Notes: a model not told the origin generated them from the letters alone. 64,000 nucleotides of DNA from Hyunsoonleella flava (GCF_004310325.1 NZ_SIRT01000002.1:248001-312000), one strand, 5' to 3'. Shown: positions 35,037 through 43,872, counted from the first letter of the stretch. A program made the numbers and translations.

Positions 35037-35324
35037 GTGATACAGCACTCTACATTTTTATTTATCAGTGGCACCGAGATTGCGTTTATTCTTTTTATCG
35101 CTATCATGGTTTTTGGAGCTGATAAACTACCTGAAATAGCCCGCGGCTTGGGTAAAGGCATGCGTACGCTAAAAGACGCTACAAACGATATAAAGCATGA
35201 GATCACTAAAACCGCCGAAAGTCACGGCGTAGATACAAGTATCACAAAAGATGTAAAAGAGGAAATCGATAAGGTAAAAGACGATTTGGAGGATTTTACA
35301 GGTTCTGTTAAGCGTAAATTTTAG
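35037..35324 (+). CDS. tatA: TatA/E-type twin-arginine translocase subunit
   Basis: About 95 residues: a short N-terminus (IQHSTFLFISG), one transmembrane helix (EIAFILFIAIMVFGADKLPEI, with the FG hinge), an amphipathic helix (ARGLGKGMRTLKDATNDIKHEI) and a charged tail. This is the TatA/E pattern; TatA multimerises to form the pore for folded proteins with twin-arginine signals. The start is the GTG at 35037, chosen because of the promoter box at 35025-35032 and because IQH-x-TFLFISG is the usual flavobacterial N-terminus. No tatC is in the window. Confidence 0.9.
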   Translation: MIQHSTFLFISGTEIAFILFIAIMVFGADKLPEIARGLGKGMRTLKDATNDIKHEITKTAESHGVDTSITKDVKEEIDKVKDDLEDFTGSVKRKF

Positions 35325-35365
35325 TTAATTACACTCATTTACCACAATCTAATTATTTTTTATTT

Positions 35366-35447
35366 GGGTGTTACCCTAAAGAGGACAGGCTTTCCACTAT
35401 ATTTTTTTCTCGTGCCTAAAAAAGGATGCCGCTGCAAGCGTTAACGC
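35366..35447 (+). repeat. intergenic dispersed repeat, copy C
   Basis: Begins GGGTGTTACCC and ends GCGTTAACGC, with AGGCTTTCC near the left end and GGATGCCGCTGCAAGC near the right end. Orientation as copy B. The middle holds GTGCCTAAAAAAGG. It matches the outline of a repeat I recall from many Flavobacteriaceae genomes (GGGCGTTACCC ... CTGCAATCCCTAACGC). Confidence 0.65.
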
Positions 35448-35520
35448 GTTTATCCGTTAAGTTCAGTATTTAGCCCGTCTTATCTCTTTGCGTCTTAGTA
35501 CCATTATGAGAAAAGTTCAA

Positions 35521-36168
35521 TTATAACTTTCTACTGATCGTCAACCCATCCCGAATAGGCAAAACAACTGTTTCCACGCGCTTATCTTTTTTTAGTAGTT
35601 TGTTGTATTCAATAAGTGCAGGCGTAGAAGTATCCTCTTTTTTAAATTTAGTTTCCAAAACTTTTCCACTCCAAAGCACATTATCTGATAAAATAATGCC
35701 GCCTGAATTTAATTTGTCAATCACAGCTTCAAAATACCTGGCATAATTTTCTTTATCTGCATCAATAAAAACCAAATCGAAAGTTTTATCAAGCGTTGGA
35801 ATGATATCTAAAGCATTACCTACATGTTGTATAATGTATTGACCATATCCCGATTTATCAAAATATTTTCGTTGGAAGTCGTACAATTCTTCATTGATAT
35901 CTATGGTGTGAAGTTGTCCGTTAGGTTGCATGCCTTCCGCTAAACATATCGCTGAATAACCCGTATAAGTACCGATTTCCAGAATATATTTAGGATTAAC
36001 CAATTTAGAGATCATACTTAAAATCCTGCCTTGGTAATGCCCACTAAGCATTCGTGGTTGCAAAATTTTTTGATTGGTTTCTCTATTTAATTCTTGTAAC
36101 AATTCTGGTTCATCCTCAGAATGTACAACAACATAATCGTCTAATTCTTCTGGTATAAAATGCATCAA
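35521..36168 (-). CDS. O-methyltransferase family 3 (SAM-dependent)
   Basis: A 215-residue catechol-O-methyltransferase-like enzyme. SAM-site motif ILEIGTYTGYSAICLAEGM, acidic motif LHTIDINEE, metal/catalysis motif DLVFIDADKENYARYFE, and the metal Asp-Asn in SDNVLWSGKV are all present: a Mg2+-dependent O-methyltransferase (caffeoyl-CoA type). It overlaps the ACMS decarboxylase gene by 4 bp and is the last gene on the strand, so it may act on a hydroxylated intermediate or by-product of the kynurenine pathway; that is inference. Confidence 0.85.
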   Translation of the reverse strand: MMHFIPEELDDYVVVHSEDEPELLQELNRETNQKILQPRMLSGHYQGRILSMISKLVNPKYILEIGTYTGYSAICLAEGMQPNGQLHTIDINEELYDFQRKYFDKSGYGQYIIQHVGNALDIIPTLDKTFDLVFIDADKENYARYFEAVIDKLNSGGIILSDNVLWSGKVLETKFKKEDTSTPALIEYNKLLKKDKRVETVVLPIRDGLTISRKL

Positions 36169-37250
36169 GCTAAAATTTTATGTACCAAATCTTTTTTACC
36201 ATTATCATCATCTCCAAATAGCCATTGTAAAACATTATCTTCCCAAATGGCATCGTATTCTTCTTCATTGATAATATTTCGTTCAATAGCCAAGTCCAAT
36301 AGTTTTCCAGGATACGAAGATTGTGGCTCACTTTCCATTTCTCCAAGAGGATAAGGGTCATCGAGTCCCATTAAAACCTGTTTCGCTCCATGGTTTCGTA
36401 TTAATAAATCGAGACCACCAGTATCATGAACCAAAGTATCAAAGAAAATGTTTTTATGACCAACAGCTTTTCTTGGGTGGTGTTTGCCTTCAAATAAATC
36501 TGGTCTGCCATCAAATCCTTGAATCCGTCTCCCTAGATTAATTTGTGCCAGCTGTCCGCCATGAGCAAAACAAGTCCTCATATTTGGAAACTTTTCCTGA
36601 TACCCATTTAAGGTTAAAAAGTGATAGGCGTCTGCACATTGTGCAAGCATCCAAATAAGGTGAAATCTCCATGCGGTATTTTCAAGATTAATAAACTTTT
36701 CACCATCATAGGGATGAATTTCAACAGCAAGATTATACTTATCGGCTAGTTCAAATAGAGGTTCATTTTCTTCATCAAAGATACAGCGCCAAGTACCGAT
36801 GGTATCCATGTAGTGTGTGGGCAAGCACAAAAGACGCATCCCTAAAGTTTCCACACAGCGTTCTATTTCCCATCCAGCACTTCGAATAAAACCAGGGTGC
36901 ACCACAAAACCACAAGTAAATTTATCTGGATGCTCGTATTGAATGCGTGCATTAAAATCATTCTGAAAGCGTAAAGCTTTTTTCATCTCTTCAACACGTA
37001 AACCGTTGCCGTAAAGTTGAGACAAATTTAGCACTACAGCATGATCCAGTTTATTGCGTTCCATCCATTCTAGCTTTTCGTTTAAAAAAAAACTAGAATC
37101 CGTCACAGGACGTTTCCATCCTTTTTGCAACATAAACTTACGGTCTTTGTCTACCCAAAAAATCCCTTTTTCACGCATGAATTCAGGTATTTCCTCTGGA
37201 TAGGGAAGCAGGTGAGAATGACCGTTAATTCTTAGTTTACGTTTTTCCAT
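36165..37250 (-). CDS. 2-amino-3-carboxymuconate 6-semialdehyde decarboxylase
   Basis: A 361-residue amidohydrolase-fold enzyme removing CO2 from the ring-cleavage product of 3-hydroxyanthranilate. The zinc ligands are recognisable: HSH near residue 11-13, HP in CGFVVHPGF, EIHPYDG, HGG in FAHGGQLAQ, and Asp in MGLDDPYPLGE. The specificity segment LKLPTHY-like LLCLPTHYMDT fits the ACMSD group. It lies in the kynurenine cluster, overlapping the O-methyltransferase gene by 4 bp; a dispersed repeat separates it from the dioxygenase gene. Confidence 0.93.
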   Translation of the reverse strand: MEKRKLRINGHSHLLPYPEEIPEFMREKGIFWVDKDRKFMLQKGWKRPVTDSSFFLNEKLEWMERNKLDHAVVLNLSQLYGNGLRVEEMKKALRFQNDFNARIQYEHPDKFTCGFVVHPGFIRSAGWEIERCVETLGMRLLCLPTHYMDTIGTWRCIFDEENEPLFELADKYNLAVEIHPYDGEKFINLENTAWRFHLIWMLAQCADAYHFLTLNGYQEKFPNMRTCFAHGGQLAQINLGRRIQGFDGRPDLFEGKHHPRKAVGHKNIFFDTLVHDTGGLDLLIRNHGAKQVLMGLDDPYPLGEMESEPQSSYPGKLLDLAIERNIINEEEYDAIWEDNVLQWLFGDDDNGKKDLVHKILA

Positions 37251-37253
37251 TTT

Positions 37254-37332
37254 GCGTCATTGCGAGGCTTAAGCCGTGGCAATCTTTTTCATTTAATAAT
37301 TGACTTCGTCATACTTGTTCGTATTCGGGCAA
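37254..37332. repeat. short dispersed intergenic repeat (CATTGCGAGG type)
   Basis: Between two genes of the kynurenine cluster: GCGTCATTGCGAGGCTTAAG, then CCGTGGCAATCT, followed by TTGACTTCGTCATAC and CGGGCAATC. The pairing words TTGCGAGG...GGCAATCT belong to a type of repeat found in many bacterial genomes. It fills almost the whole 93-bp gap. Confidence 0.5.
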
Positions 37333-37343
37333 TCATTGGATAA

Positions 37344-37877
37344 TTACTCGATTTTAACCTTTTTAGGTGGTTGCATTACTTCACCGCAATTTGGACAGCT
37401 GCGTTTGTCCATATCACCGTAATACTTATCAAAAATTTTAGGCATATCGGTTTCAATATTATCCAAAGTAAAATCCTCTTCATAGAGTTTAGTAACACAA
37501 TTTTCGCAAAACCAAAGTAGTGCATCCTTGGTGCCCTTTGGGCGCTTATATTCAATTACCAACCCAACAGTATTCGCCCCTCGTTGAGGAGAATGTGGCA
37601 CTTTTGGAGGCAATAAATAAATATCACCTTCCTTAATGTGCACATCTTTTGGTGTGCCTTTATCAATAATTTTTAGAACAATATCGCCTTCAACCTGATA
37701 GAAAAACTCGGGTGTCTCATTATAATGATAATCCTTCCTGCTATTGGGCCCACCAACAACCATCACTATAAAATCACCATCTTTCCACACCACTTTATTA
37801 CCCACAGGAGGTTTTAGTAAATGCCTATTTTCTTCAATCCAAGCTTTAAAATTTATGGGAGATGTTAAATTGCTCAT
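37344..37877 (-). CDS. nbaC: 3-hydroxyanthranilate 3,4-dioxygenase
   Basis: A 177-residue cupin dioxygenase that opens the ring of 3-hydroxyanthranilate to ACMS. Fe(II) ligands are in YHYNETPEFFYQ (His, Glu) and VPHSPQRG (His); the substrate Arg and Glu are in PQRGANTVGLVIEYKRP. The C-terminus carries a rubredoxin-like metal site, CENC and CPNC, which is characteristic of the bacterial enzymes. Length fits. The upstream 5' region contains dispersed repeat B and a near-consensus TATCTTTA at 38005-38012. Confidence 0.95.
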   Translation of the reverse strand: MSNLTSPINFKAWIEENRHLLKPPVGNKVVWKDGDFIVMVVGGPNSRKDYHYNETPEFFYQVEGDIVLKIIDKGTPKDVHIKEGDIYLLPPKVPHSPQRGANTVGLVIEYKRPKGTKDALLWFCENCVTKLYEEDFTLDNIETDMPKIFDKYYGDMDKRSCPNCGEVMQPPKKVKIE

Positions 37878-37893
37878 GTTATTATAATGTTTT

Positions 37894-37994
37894 GGGCGTT
37901 ACCCACACCCTTCGAGTCCCTCAGGGCAAGTGGGTCAGGCTTTCGGCAGTGGCTCTCTGCGAGGAGCTTCAACAAATGCCTCAATCCTTAACGC
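37894..37994 (-). repeat. intergenic dispersed repeat, copy B
   Basis: Reads GGGCGTTACCCACACCC on the plus strand and ends CTTAACGC, i.e. the reverse of copy A with shared words GCTCCTCG, AGAGAGC, GAAAGCCTGACCC and GGTAACGCCC. An internal inverted repeat ACCCAC / GTGGGT surrounds an extra segment absent from copy A. It lies between the HAAO gene and the SDR gene of the kynurenine cluster. Confidence 0.7.
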
Positions 37995-38054
37995 AGAATT
38001 CGTACTAAAGATACAAATACCTGTTTTCTTGAGGTAAATTTGGCTTGTTAAAAA

Positions 38055-38837
38055 TTACAAAGATTTTGTCCTGCCACCATCCACAGGAACATTTATACCA
38101 TTTATATACCCAGCAGCTTCACTTGCTAAAAAGGTGATTGCATTAGCGGTTTCCTCAGGTTGGGCAAAACGTTTCGCCGGTGTATAATTTTTCATAATTT
38201 CGGTCATTTCCTCCATAGAGGTGTTCTCTAACTTCGCTTTTATTTTAATAATCTCGGTTAAGCGCTCAGTATCAGTAAACCCAGGAAGCACATTGTTTAC
38301 CGTTATACCAAATTCAGCAACTTCAATAGATAGTGTTTTACTCCAATTACCAACCGCACCTCTTATGGTGTTACTTACTCCAAGTCTTGGAATAGGCTCT
38401 TTTACCGAAGTTGAAATTACATTTATAATTCTTCCAAAACCTTCTTTTTTCATAAAGGGAATTGTAGCTTGCGCCAATAGATGATTGCATTTTACGTGCA
38501 TTGTAAATGCGTTTTCAAAAGCTTCTAAACTAGCATTTACAATTTCACCGCTTGCCGGCCCACCCGTATTATTCACCAAAATATGAAACCCATGTTCTCT
38601 TTCTATAAATTTAATGACTTGTTCCTGTAGGTCTCTAGGATTTAAGAAATCGGCAACAATATAGCTATGGTTTCTATGCTTAGGTAGTGCTTCTAAGACT
38701 TCTTTTAGCTTTTCTCTATTTCTGGCAACAAGTGTTACGTTAACACCTTCTTCAGCAAGCGCAATGGCCGTAGCTTTTCCTATGCCTTGTGTGCTTCCGC
38801 AGACTAAAGCGTTTTTATTGTTTAAGTTAAGATTCAT
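38055..38837 (-). CDS. SDR-family protein with non-canonical active site
   Basis: A 260-residue short-chain dehydrogenase fold. The NAD(P) motif CGSTQGIGKA, the NNTGG strand and the C-terminal INGINVPVDGG are normal, but the catalytic YxxxK is missing: the position reads GVSNTIRG (Ser155, Arg159). The catalytic Ser region is VISTSVKEP. It belongs to a subgroup of FabG-like proteins I recall with LSNT-x-R in this place. It lies between the dioxygenase and the aldehyde dehydrogenase (3 bp from the latter), on the same strand, so it may act on a kynurenine-pathway product. Reaction unknown. Confidence 0.8.
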   Translation of the reverse strand: MNLNLNNKNALVCGSTQGIGKATAIALAEEGVNVTLVARNREKLKEVLEALPKHRNHSYIVADFLNPRDLQEQVIKFIEREHGFHILVNNTGGPASGEIVNASLEAFENAFTMHVKCNHLLAQATIPFMKKEGFGRIINVISTSVKEPIPRLGVSNTIRGAVGNWSKTLSIEVAEFGITVNNVLPGFTDTERLTEIIKIKAKLENTSMEEMTEIMKNYTPAKRFAQPEETANAITFLASEAAGYINGINVPVDGGRTKSL

Positions 38838-38840
38838 TGA

Positions 38841-40280
38841 TTAATATTTTATACAAACATTTTTTGGTTCAGTAAAAAATCGAAGTGCTTCAAAGCCACC
38901 TTCACGTCCAACACCCGAAGCCTTCATGCCACCAAACGGTGTTCTTAAATCGCGCAGCATCCAAGTATTTACCCAAATGATACCTGTCTGCAATTGGTTG
39001 CTCATTCGCATAGTGCGTTTTAGGTTGTTTGTCCATAGTGTTGAAGATAGTCCATATTTTACACTATTGGCCATTTCTAGGACTTCTTTTTCGGTTTTAA
39101 ATGGCATAATGGTAACCACTGGCCCAAATACTTCTTCTTGGTTGATGCGACAATCGTTATTTGAAACTTCAATAACTGTTGGTTCTAAATAATAGCCGTT
39201 TTCATAACCTTCAACAATAACTTTGTTACCTCCATACAATATTTTTCCACCTTCACTTTTTGCAATATCAATGTGTTTCAAAACTTTTTCTAAGTGTGGT
39301 TTTGAAACTAAAGCTCCAATATCAGTGTGAATTTCTGATGGATGTCCAACGTTTAGTTGCTTTACCTTTTCAACAAAATCATTTTTAAAGCGATTAAATA
39401 TCGAGCTTTCAACAAAAATACGACTTCCGCATAAACAAATCTGGCCTTGATTAGTAAACGAAGAGCGTACCGTGGTTTGCAGCATATTATCATAATCGCA
39501 ATCGGCAAAAATGATGTTTGGATTTTTACCACCAAGTTCCAAAGAAAGTTTTTTGAACATGGGTGCAGCAACTTCGGCAATATGCGCTCCAGTTTGTGTG
39601 CCTCCGGTAAACGAAATTGCTTTTATTTCTGGATGCTCTACAATGGCTTGTCCTGTGGTTGCTCCTAAACCATGAACAATATTTAAAACGCCTTTTGGGA
39701 GGCCAGCTTCATTTAGTATTTCACTTAAAAGATAGGCTGTCATAGGTGTAACTTCACTGGGTTTAGCTACAACGCAATTTCCTGCTGCTATTGCTGGTGC
39801 AATTTTCCAGGTAAATAAATATAGTGGCAGATTCCAAGGCGAAATACAGCCCACCACACCGATAGGTTGACGCAAGGTATAATTAATGGCATTTTGACCT
39901 ACACTTTCATGACTCTCACTTGCAAACTGGGTTATGGCATGCCCGAAAAAACGAAAGTTGCTGGCAGCTCTAGGAATATCTATGGTTTTGGCCATGGAAA
40001 CAGGTTTGCCATTATCCTTACTTTCCGCTTCAGCGAAACGCTCTAAGTTGGCTTCGAGTAATTCTGCAATTCTAAGGAGAATTTCGCTCCGTTCTTCAAA
40101 ACTTGTTTGAGACCAATATTTAAACGCAGATTTAGCACTTTGATATGCTTTTTCCACATCTTCCTTTGATGAGTTGGGTACTTGACCATAAACTTCACCA
40201 GTAGCAGGGCAATAATTATCTATCCAATTGTTTGATAATGGATTAATAAATTTGCCGTTGATGTAGTTTTGGATTTGCAA
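38841..40280 (-). CDS. 2-aminomuconate semialdehyde dehydrogenase (ALDH family)
   Basis: About 479 residues, NAD-dependent oxidation of 2-aminomuconate 6-semialdehyde. Catalytic features are SPWNLPLYLFTWK (NAD pocket), SFTGGT, the general base in LELGGKNPN and the nucleophile in NQGQICLCGS. The C-terminal IWVNTWMLRDLRTPFGGMKASGVGREGG is the HMSDH/AMSDH signature. I placed the start at TTG (40280), two bases after the RidA stop; the open frame continues upstream only through the RidA gene in another frame. Neighbour genes support the aminomuconate role. Confidence 0.92.
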   Translation of the reverse strand: MQIQNYINGKFINPLSNNWIDNYCPATGEVYGQVPNSSKEDVEKAYQSAKSAFKYWSQTSFEERSEILLRIAELLEANLERFAEAESKDNGKPVSMAKTIDIPRAASNFRFFGHAITQFASESHESVGQNAINYTLRQPIGVVGCISPWNLPLYLFTWKIAPAIAAGNCVVAKPSEVTPMTAYLLSEILNEAGLPKGVLNIVHGLGATTGQAIVEHPEIKAISFTGGTQTGAHIAEVAAPMFKKLSLELGGKNPNIIFADCDYDNMLQTTVRSSFTNQGQICLCGSRIFVESSIFNRFKNDFVEKVKQLNVGHPSEIHTDIGALVSKPHLEKVLKHIDIAKSEGGKILYGGNKVIVEGYENGYYLEPTVIEVSNNDCRINQEEVFGPVVTIMPFKTEKEVLEMANSVKYGLSSTLWTNNLKRTMRMSNQLQTGIIWVNTWMLRDLRTPFGGMKASGVGREGGFEALRFFTEPKNVCIKY

Positions 40281-40281
40281 T

Positions 40282-40680
40282 TTATAACTTTTTATAAGCC
40301 ACAACCTTAATCTCCACAACCAAATCTGGATGAGGCAACTGATGCACTGCGACTGTTGTTCGCGTAGGGCCAGTGGCGACATCAAAAAATTCTGCATATG
40401 CCTTGTTATAATCTGCAAAGTCATTCATGTTTACTAAAAACGAAGTGACATCAACGATATCTTTTAAAGAGGCACCAACTTGAGATAAATTCTTATCTAT
40501 GTTTTTTAAGACTTCTTGGGTTTGAGTGTATGCGTTTAGTTTTTTAGTCCCCATGTCGTCAATAATGTCAACCCCGGCAATAGTATTGTCTGGTCGCCTA
40601 GAACTTGTACCTGAAACAAAAATAAAATCGCCTACACGTTTTATATGCGGATAAGCGCCTCTTGGTGTAACTGTGTCCAT
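40282..40680 (-). CDS. RidA-family 2-aminomuconate deaminase
   Basis: A 132-residue YjgF/RidA-type protein. The usual trimeric RidA motifs are present: [42 protein letters not shown], and the substrate Arg in [13 protein letters not shown] followed by [14 protein letters not shown]. The opening [13 protein letters not shown] and the PDNTIAG region match the aminomuconate deaminase subgroup rather than general RidA. It would convert 2-aminomuconate to 2-oxo-3-hexenedioate (4-oxalocrotonate). It is immediately upstream of the dehydrogenase that makes its substrate. Confidence 0.88.
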   Translation of the reverse strand: MDTVTPRGAYPHIKRVGDFIFVSGTSSRRPDNTIAGVDIIDDMGTKKLNAYTQTQEVLKNIDKNLSQVGASLKDIVDVTSFLVNMNDFADYNKAYAEFFDVATGPTRTTVAVHQLPHPDLVVEIKVVAYKKL

Positions 40681-40796
40681 AATAAAAGCCCTAATTAATC
40701 TCCCTTCTAAGGAGTCTTACTCGGGTGAAGTAAGAATTTAGTTGTTTGTTTTTTCAGCCTTTTAAGTTTTCTTCCTTTGGAAGGGTTTCGTAGGCT

Positions 40797-42191
40797 TTAT
40801 TTTAGTCCAGCAATTCTATCATCTTCAAGAATGGCTTCAGTTTCTGTTTTTACTTTTTCCAAAATGATGTTCATATCATCATTGGGTGAAATAACACCTC
40901 CAGCCAGCATGTTTAAAATAGCTTTGTCCTGTGCACGTCCCTTTAACATTGCTTCACGGTAACCAATATGTTCATTAAAGGTAACTAAACTATATTTTGA
41001 CGAGTACTCATTTGGAAATTCCTGTTCCAGAGCCATTTCTATTTTTCGTTTCTCTTGAAAAATAGGATTTGCCACATGGTCTTTCATTTCATGAAAATTA
41101 TCAATGGCTAAATCAGCAATGGCATCGGTGTCCTTTTTCCTAGTTTTTTCATATTCAGAGAAAACAGTTTTCCAGTTGCCTTTGTGTTTATCTAAAATCT
41201 TATCAAATTCTACGACGTCTTCAAAAGAGGCATTCATCCCTTGTCCATAAAACGGAACTATAGCATGAGCTGCATCTCCCATTAAAAGCGTATTGCCTTT
41301 ATAGTGCCAAGGCGAACATTTTATAGTTCCTAAAGGCGCAGTAGGATTTGTAAAGAAATCGTCCAATAAATTTGGCATTACAGCTAAAGCATCAGGAAAT
41401 TCTTTTTGGAAAAACCTAAGTACCCTATCCTCGCTAGTTAAATTATTGAAATTGTGTTGGCCTTCATCGTAACTTAAAAAAAGTGTTACCGTAAAGCTTC
41501 CATCTAAATTTGGTAGAGCAATTAGCATAAAATTACCTCGGGGCCAGATATGTAATGCGTGTTTATGGATTTTATAATCGCCATTGGCCTTAGGAAGAAT
41601 GGTTAATTCCTTATACCCGTGCGTTAAATATTCTTGCGAAAAACTGAACAAGAACTTTTTGCCCAAATAATAGCTTTTTCGTAAGATAGAACCAGCGCCG
41701 TCTGTAGCTATAATGATATCCGCATCTTCAATAAATTCTTCTTTACTATTATAGTCTTTAAACAGTGCAGTAGTTTTTTCAAAATTGACAGATTTACATT
41801 TTTTATTGAAATATATGCTGACGTTTTTATGTTTCTCAGCTTCATCTAAAAGTAAAGCGTTTAAACCGCCACGGGAAATAGAGTTGATATATTCATGATC
41901 TCTACCACTGTAATTGGATTGAAATGTATTCCCGTGGTTATCATGAATCATTCGCCCATGCATGGGGATACAAAGTTGTTTAACTTTTTCCTCAAGTCCT
42001 ACCATTTTCATGCCCTTATTGCCACGATCTGAAAACGCTAGATTAATGGAACGACCAGCACTGATATCGACTTTTCTTAAATCAGGACGTTTTTCGTAAA
42101 CCGAAACATTATAACCTCTTTGTCCTAGCCTGAGGGCGAGAAGTGAACCACAAAGGCCTGCGCCTATGATTAATATGTTTTGTTGTTTCAT
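40797..42191 (-). CDS. kmo: kynurenine 3-monooxygenase
   Basis: A 464-residue FAD aromatic hydroxylase making 3-hydroxykynurenine. FAD site IIGAGLCGSLLALRLGQRG, second FAD motif LLMGDAAHAIVPFYGQGMN, and the substrate region SAGRSINLAFSDRG near residue 45 match bacterial KMO. The long alpha-helical C-terminus (YSLVTFNEHIGYREAMLKG) is family-typical. It shares its strand with kynU, from which it is separated by a small lipoprotein gene; a 116-bp gap follows before the RidA gene. Confidence 0.95.
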   Translation of the reverse strand: MKQQNILIIGAGLCGSLLALRLGQRGYNVSVYEKRPDLRKVDISAGRSINLAFSDRGNKGMKMVGLEEKVKQLCIPMHGRMIHDNHGNTFQSNYSGRDHEYINSISRGGLNALLLDEAEKHKNVSIYFNKKCKSVNFEKTTALFKDYNSKEEFIEDADIIIATDGAGSILRKSYYLGKKFLFSFSQEYLTHGYKELTILPKANGDYKIHKHALHIWPRGNFMLIALPNLDGSFTVTLFLSYDEGQHNFNNLTSEDRVLRFFQKEFPDALAVMPNLLDDFFTNPTAPLGTIKCSPWHYKGNTLLMGDAAHAIVPFYGQGMNASFEDVVEFDKILDKHKGNWKTVFSEYEKTRKKDTDAIADLAIDNFHEMKDHVANPIFQEKRKIEMALEQEFPNEYSSKYSLVTFNEHIGYREAMLKGRAQDKAILNMLAGGVISPNDDMNIILEKVKTETEAILEDDRIAGLK

Positions 42192-42194
42192 AAA

Positions 42195-42608
42195 TTAAAG
42201 CTGTAATGCATACAAAAACATTAGGTTTGATGATTTGTCAATCAATAAGTTCATATTGTTAGTATCACTTTGCCATACATCATATGCTTCAAACCTTTTA
42301 GGAACAAACCATTTAGGTTTTTCTTCATCATAATTTAGGTCAAATTTTGGTGCTTTTGTAGGCTTGAATCTAAATTTCTTAATAAAAAAAGAATCAGCAA
42401 AACTTTGGCTTGATTTAAACTCCATAAATAGTTCGTATTCATATGTGAAGTGAGCAGACTTCCAAAATCTTGAATTTAATATTTCTATTTCGTTTGGTGC
42501 CTCTCCACCGAATACTTTATTCCATGTTTTTGGGTCGTTCTTGAAAGTTCCTGAATCACAACTTAAACAGGAAATAGAAATAAGTATAATCTTTAATATT
42601 CTACTCAT
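42195..42608 (-). CDS. small lipoprotein inside the kynurenine cluster
   Basis: A 137-residue exported lipoprotein (lipobox SCLSC). The mature part is a beta-strand-rich domain (ILNSRFWKSAHFTYEYELFMEF, FFIKKFRFKPTKAPKF, PKWFVPKRFEAYDVW). It overlaps kynU by 8 bp and is followed by kmo after 3 bp, so it is certainly co-transcribed with the pathway genes. I know of no family. It could be a passenger of unrelated function. Confidence 0.65.
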   Translation of the reverse strand: MSRILKIILISISCLSCDSGTFKNDPKTWNKVFGGEAPNEIEILNSRFWKSAHFTYEYELFMEFKSSQSFADSFFIKKFRFKPTKAPKFDLNYDEEKPKWFVPKRFEAYDVWQSDTNNMNLLIDKSSNLMFLYALQL

Positions 42609-43872
42609 TCAAAATAACTTTCAATTTCTCAACTAATCGATACACATCCTCAAACGAATTATACAAAGGCACAGGCGCACAACGAATCACATCTGGCTCA
42701 CGCCAATCGCTAATAACTCCATATGCGGTTAATTTGTCATGTAGAGATTTATCGGCATTTTTAACTTGAATTGACAATTGACATCCGCGTTCTTCTGGAT
42801 TACTTGGAGTTATGATCCTAATGACATCTTCACCCAAATCTTTCAGCAGAAATTCAAAATAACCTGTCAGCTTTCTAGATTTTTCAACTAATTTATCCAT
42901 ACCAACTTCTGCAAATACATCAAGGGACGATCTTATGGCTGCCATCGATAAAATTGGTGGATTGCTCAGTTGCCAACCTTCTGCTCCGGGTAACTGGTCA
43001 AAGTCGTCGCGCATCTTAAAACGTGTTTGTTTGTTGTGGCTCCACCAGCCTGCGAATCGGTTTAAATCCTTTCTGTAAGCATGTCTTTCGTGTACAAAGC
43101 AACCTGCTAAACTTCCTGGGCCAGAATTTAAGTATTTGTATGTGCACCATGCTGCGAAATCTGCTCCAGAATCGTGTAAATTCAACTGTACATTGCCAGC
43201 ACCGTGTGCACAATCAAAACCGACTATACAACCATATTTATGCCCTAATTTAGTAATGCGTTTTAAATCAAAAAACTGACCAGTATAATAATTCACGCCA
43301 CCAATTAGTAGTAATGCAATTGCTTCACCATGCTCTTCTAAAATGCTTTCTAAATCCTCATAATTGAGTAATTCCTCGTTTTTTCTCGGTTTCCATAATA
43401 TGAGACCTTCTTTATCATTAAAACCATGGTGTCTTAATTGCGATTCTACGGCATATTTATCTGAAGGAAATGCATCGCTTTCAATCACTATTTTATAACG
43501 GTTTGAAGTGGGTTGGTAAAACGAAGCCATCATAAAATGAAGATTAGCGGTAAGGGTGTTCATTACCACCACTTCAATAGGTTTAGCGCCAACAACATCT
43601 GCCATAGTTTCGGTTAAAAACTCATGATACCCTAACCACGGGTTTTTAGCCTCAAAGTGCCCTTCAACCCCTAAATTTGCCCAATCTTCAAGCTCTTGAT
43701 TTACATAAGCCTTAGTTTGTTTTGGTTGTAATCCAAGAGAATTTCCTGTCATATAAACCAAATCATTTCCAAGGTTGTCTTTTGGAATATGAAATTGATT
43801 TCGGTACAATTTTAACGCATCATTTTGATCTTGTTCTAAAGCATATTCAAGACCTAATCTGTAATTGGACAA
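42601..43872 (-). CDS. kynU: kynureninase
   Basis: About 423 residues, a PLP enzyme splitting (3-hydroxy)kynurenine to (3-hydroxy)anthranilate and alanine. Landmarks: YMTGNSLGLQP, WANLGVEGHF, VVMNTLTANLHFMMASFY, the PLP Asp in VGFDCAHGAGN, the PLP Lys in CTYKYLNSGPGSLAG and RFAGWWSHN. There is no ATG near the front. A TTG at 43899 overlaps a -7 box (43897-43904), so I chose the next TTG at 43872, which gives MSNYRLGLEYALEQD, in line with other kynureninases. First gene of the main kyn run. Confidence 0.94.
   Translation of the reverse strand: MSNYRLGLEYALEQDQNDALKLYRNQFHIPKDNLGNDLVYMTGNSLGLQPKQTKAYVNQELEDWANLGVEGHFEAKNPWLGYHEFLTETMADVVGAKPIEVVVMNTLTANLHFMMASFYQPTSNRYKIVIESDAFPSDKYAVESQLRHHGFNDKEGLILWKPRKNEELLNYEDLESILEEHGEAIALLLIGGVNYYTGQFFDLKRITKLGHKYGCIVGFDCAHGAGNVQLNLHDSGADFAAWCTYKYLNSGPGSLAGCFVHERHAYRKDLNRFAGWWSHNKQTRFKMRDDFDQLPGAEGWQLSNPPILSMAAIRSSLDVFAEVGMDKLVEKSRKLTGYFEFLLKDLGEDVIRIITPSNPEERGCQLSIQVKNADKSLHDKLTAYGVISDWREPDVIRCAPVPLYNSFEDVYRLVEKLKVILNE

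Noticed and set aside
38841-40424. Longer aldehyde dehydrogenase beginning at 40424
   Set aside because: The extra 48 codons overlap the RidA gene in another frame and do not resemble an ALDH N-terminus.
40681-40796. Small hairpins between the RidA gene and kmo (CTTACT/AGTAAG, CTTCC/GGAAG)
   Set aside because: Short stems without a T-run or conserved outline; not enough to call a terminator or riboswitch.
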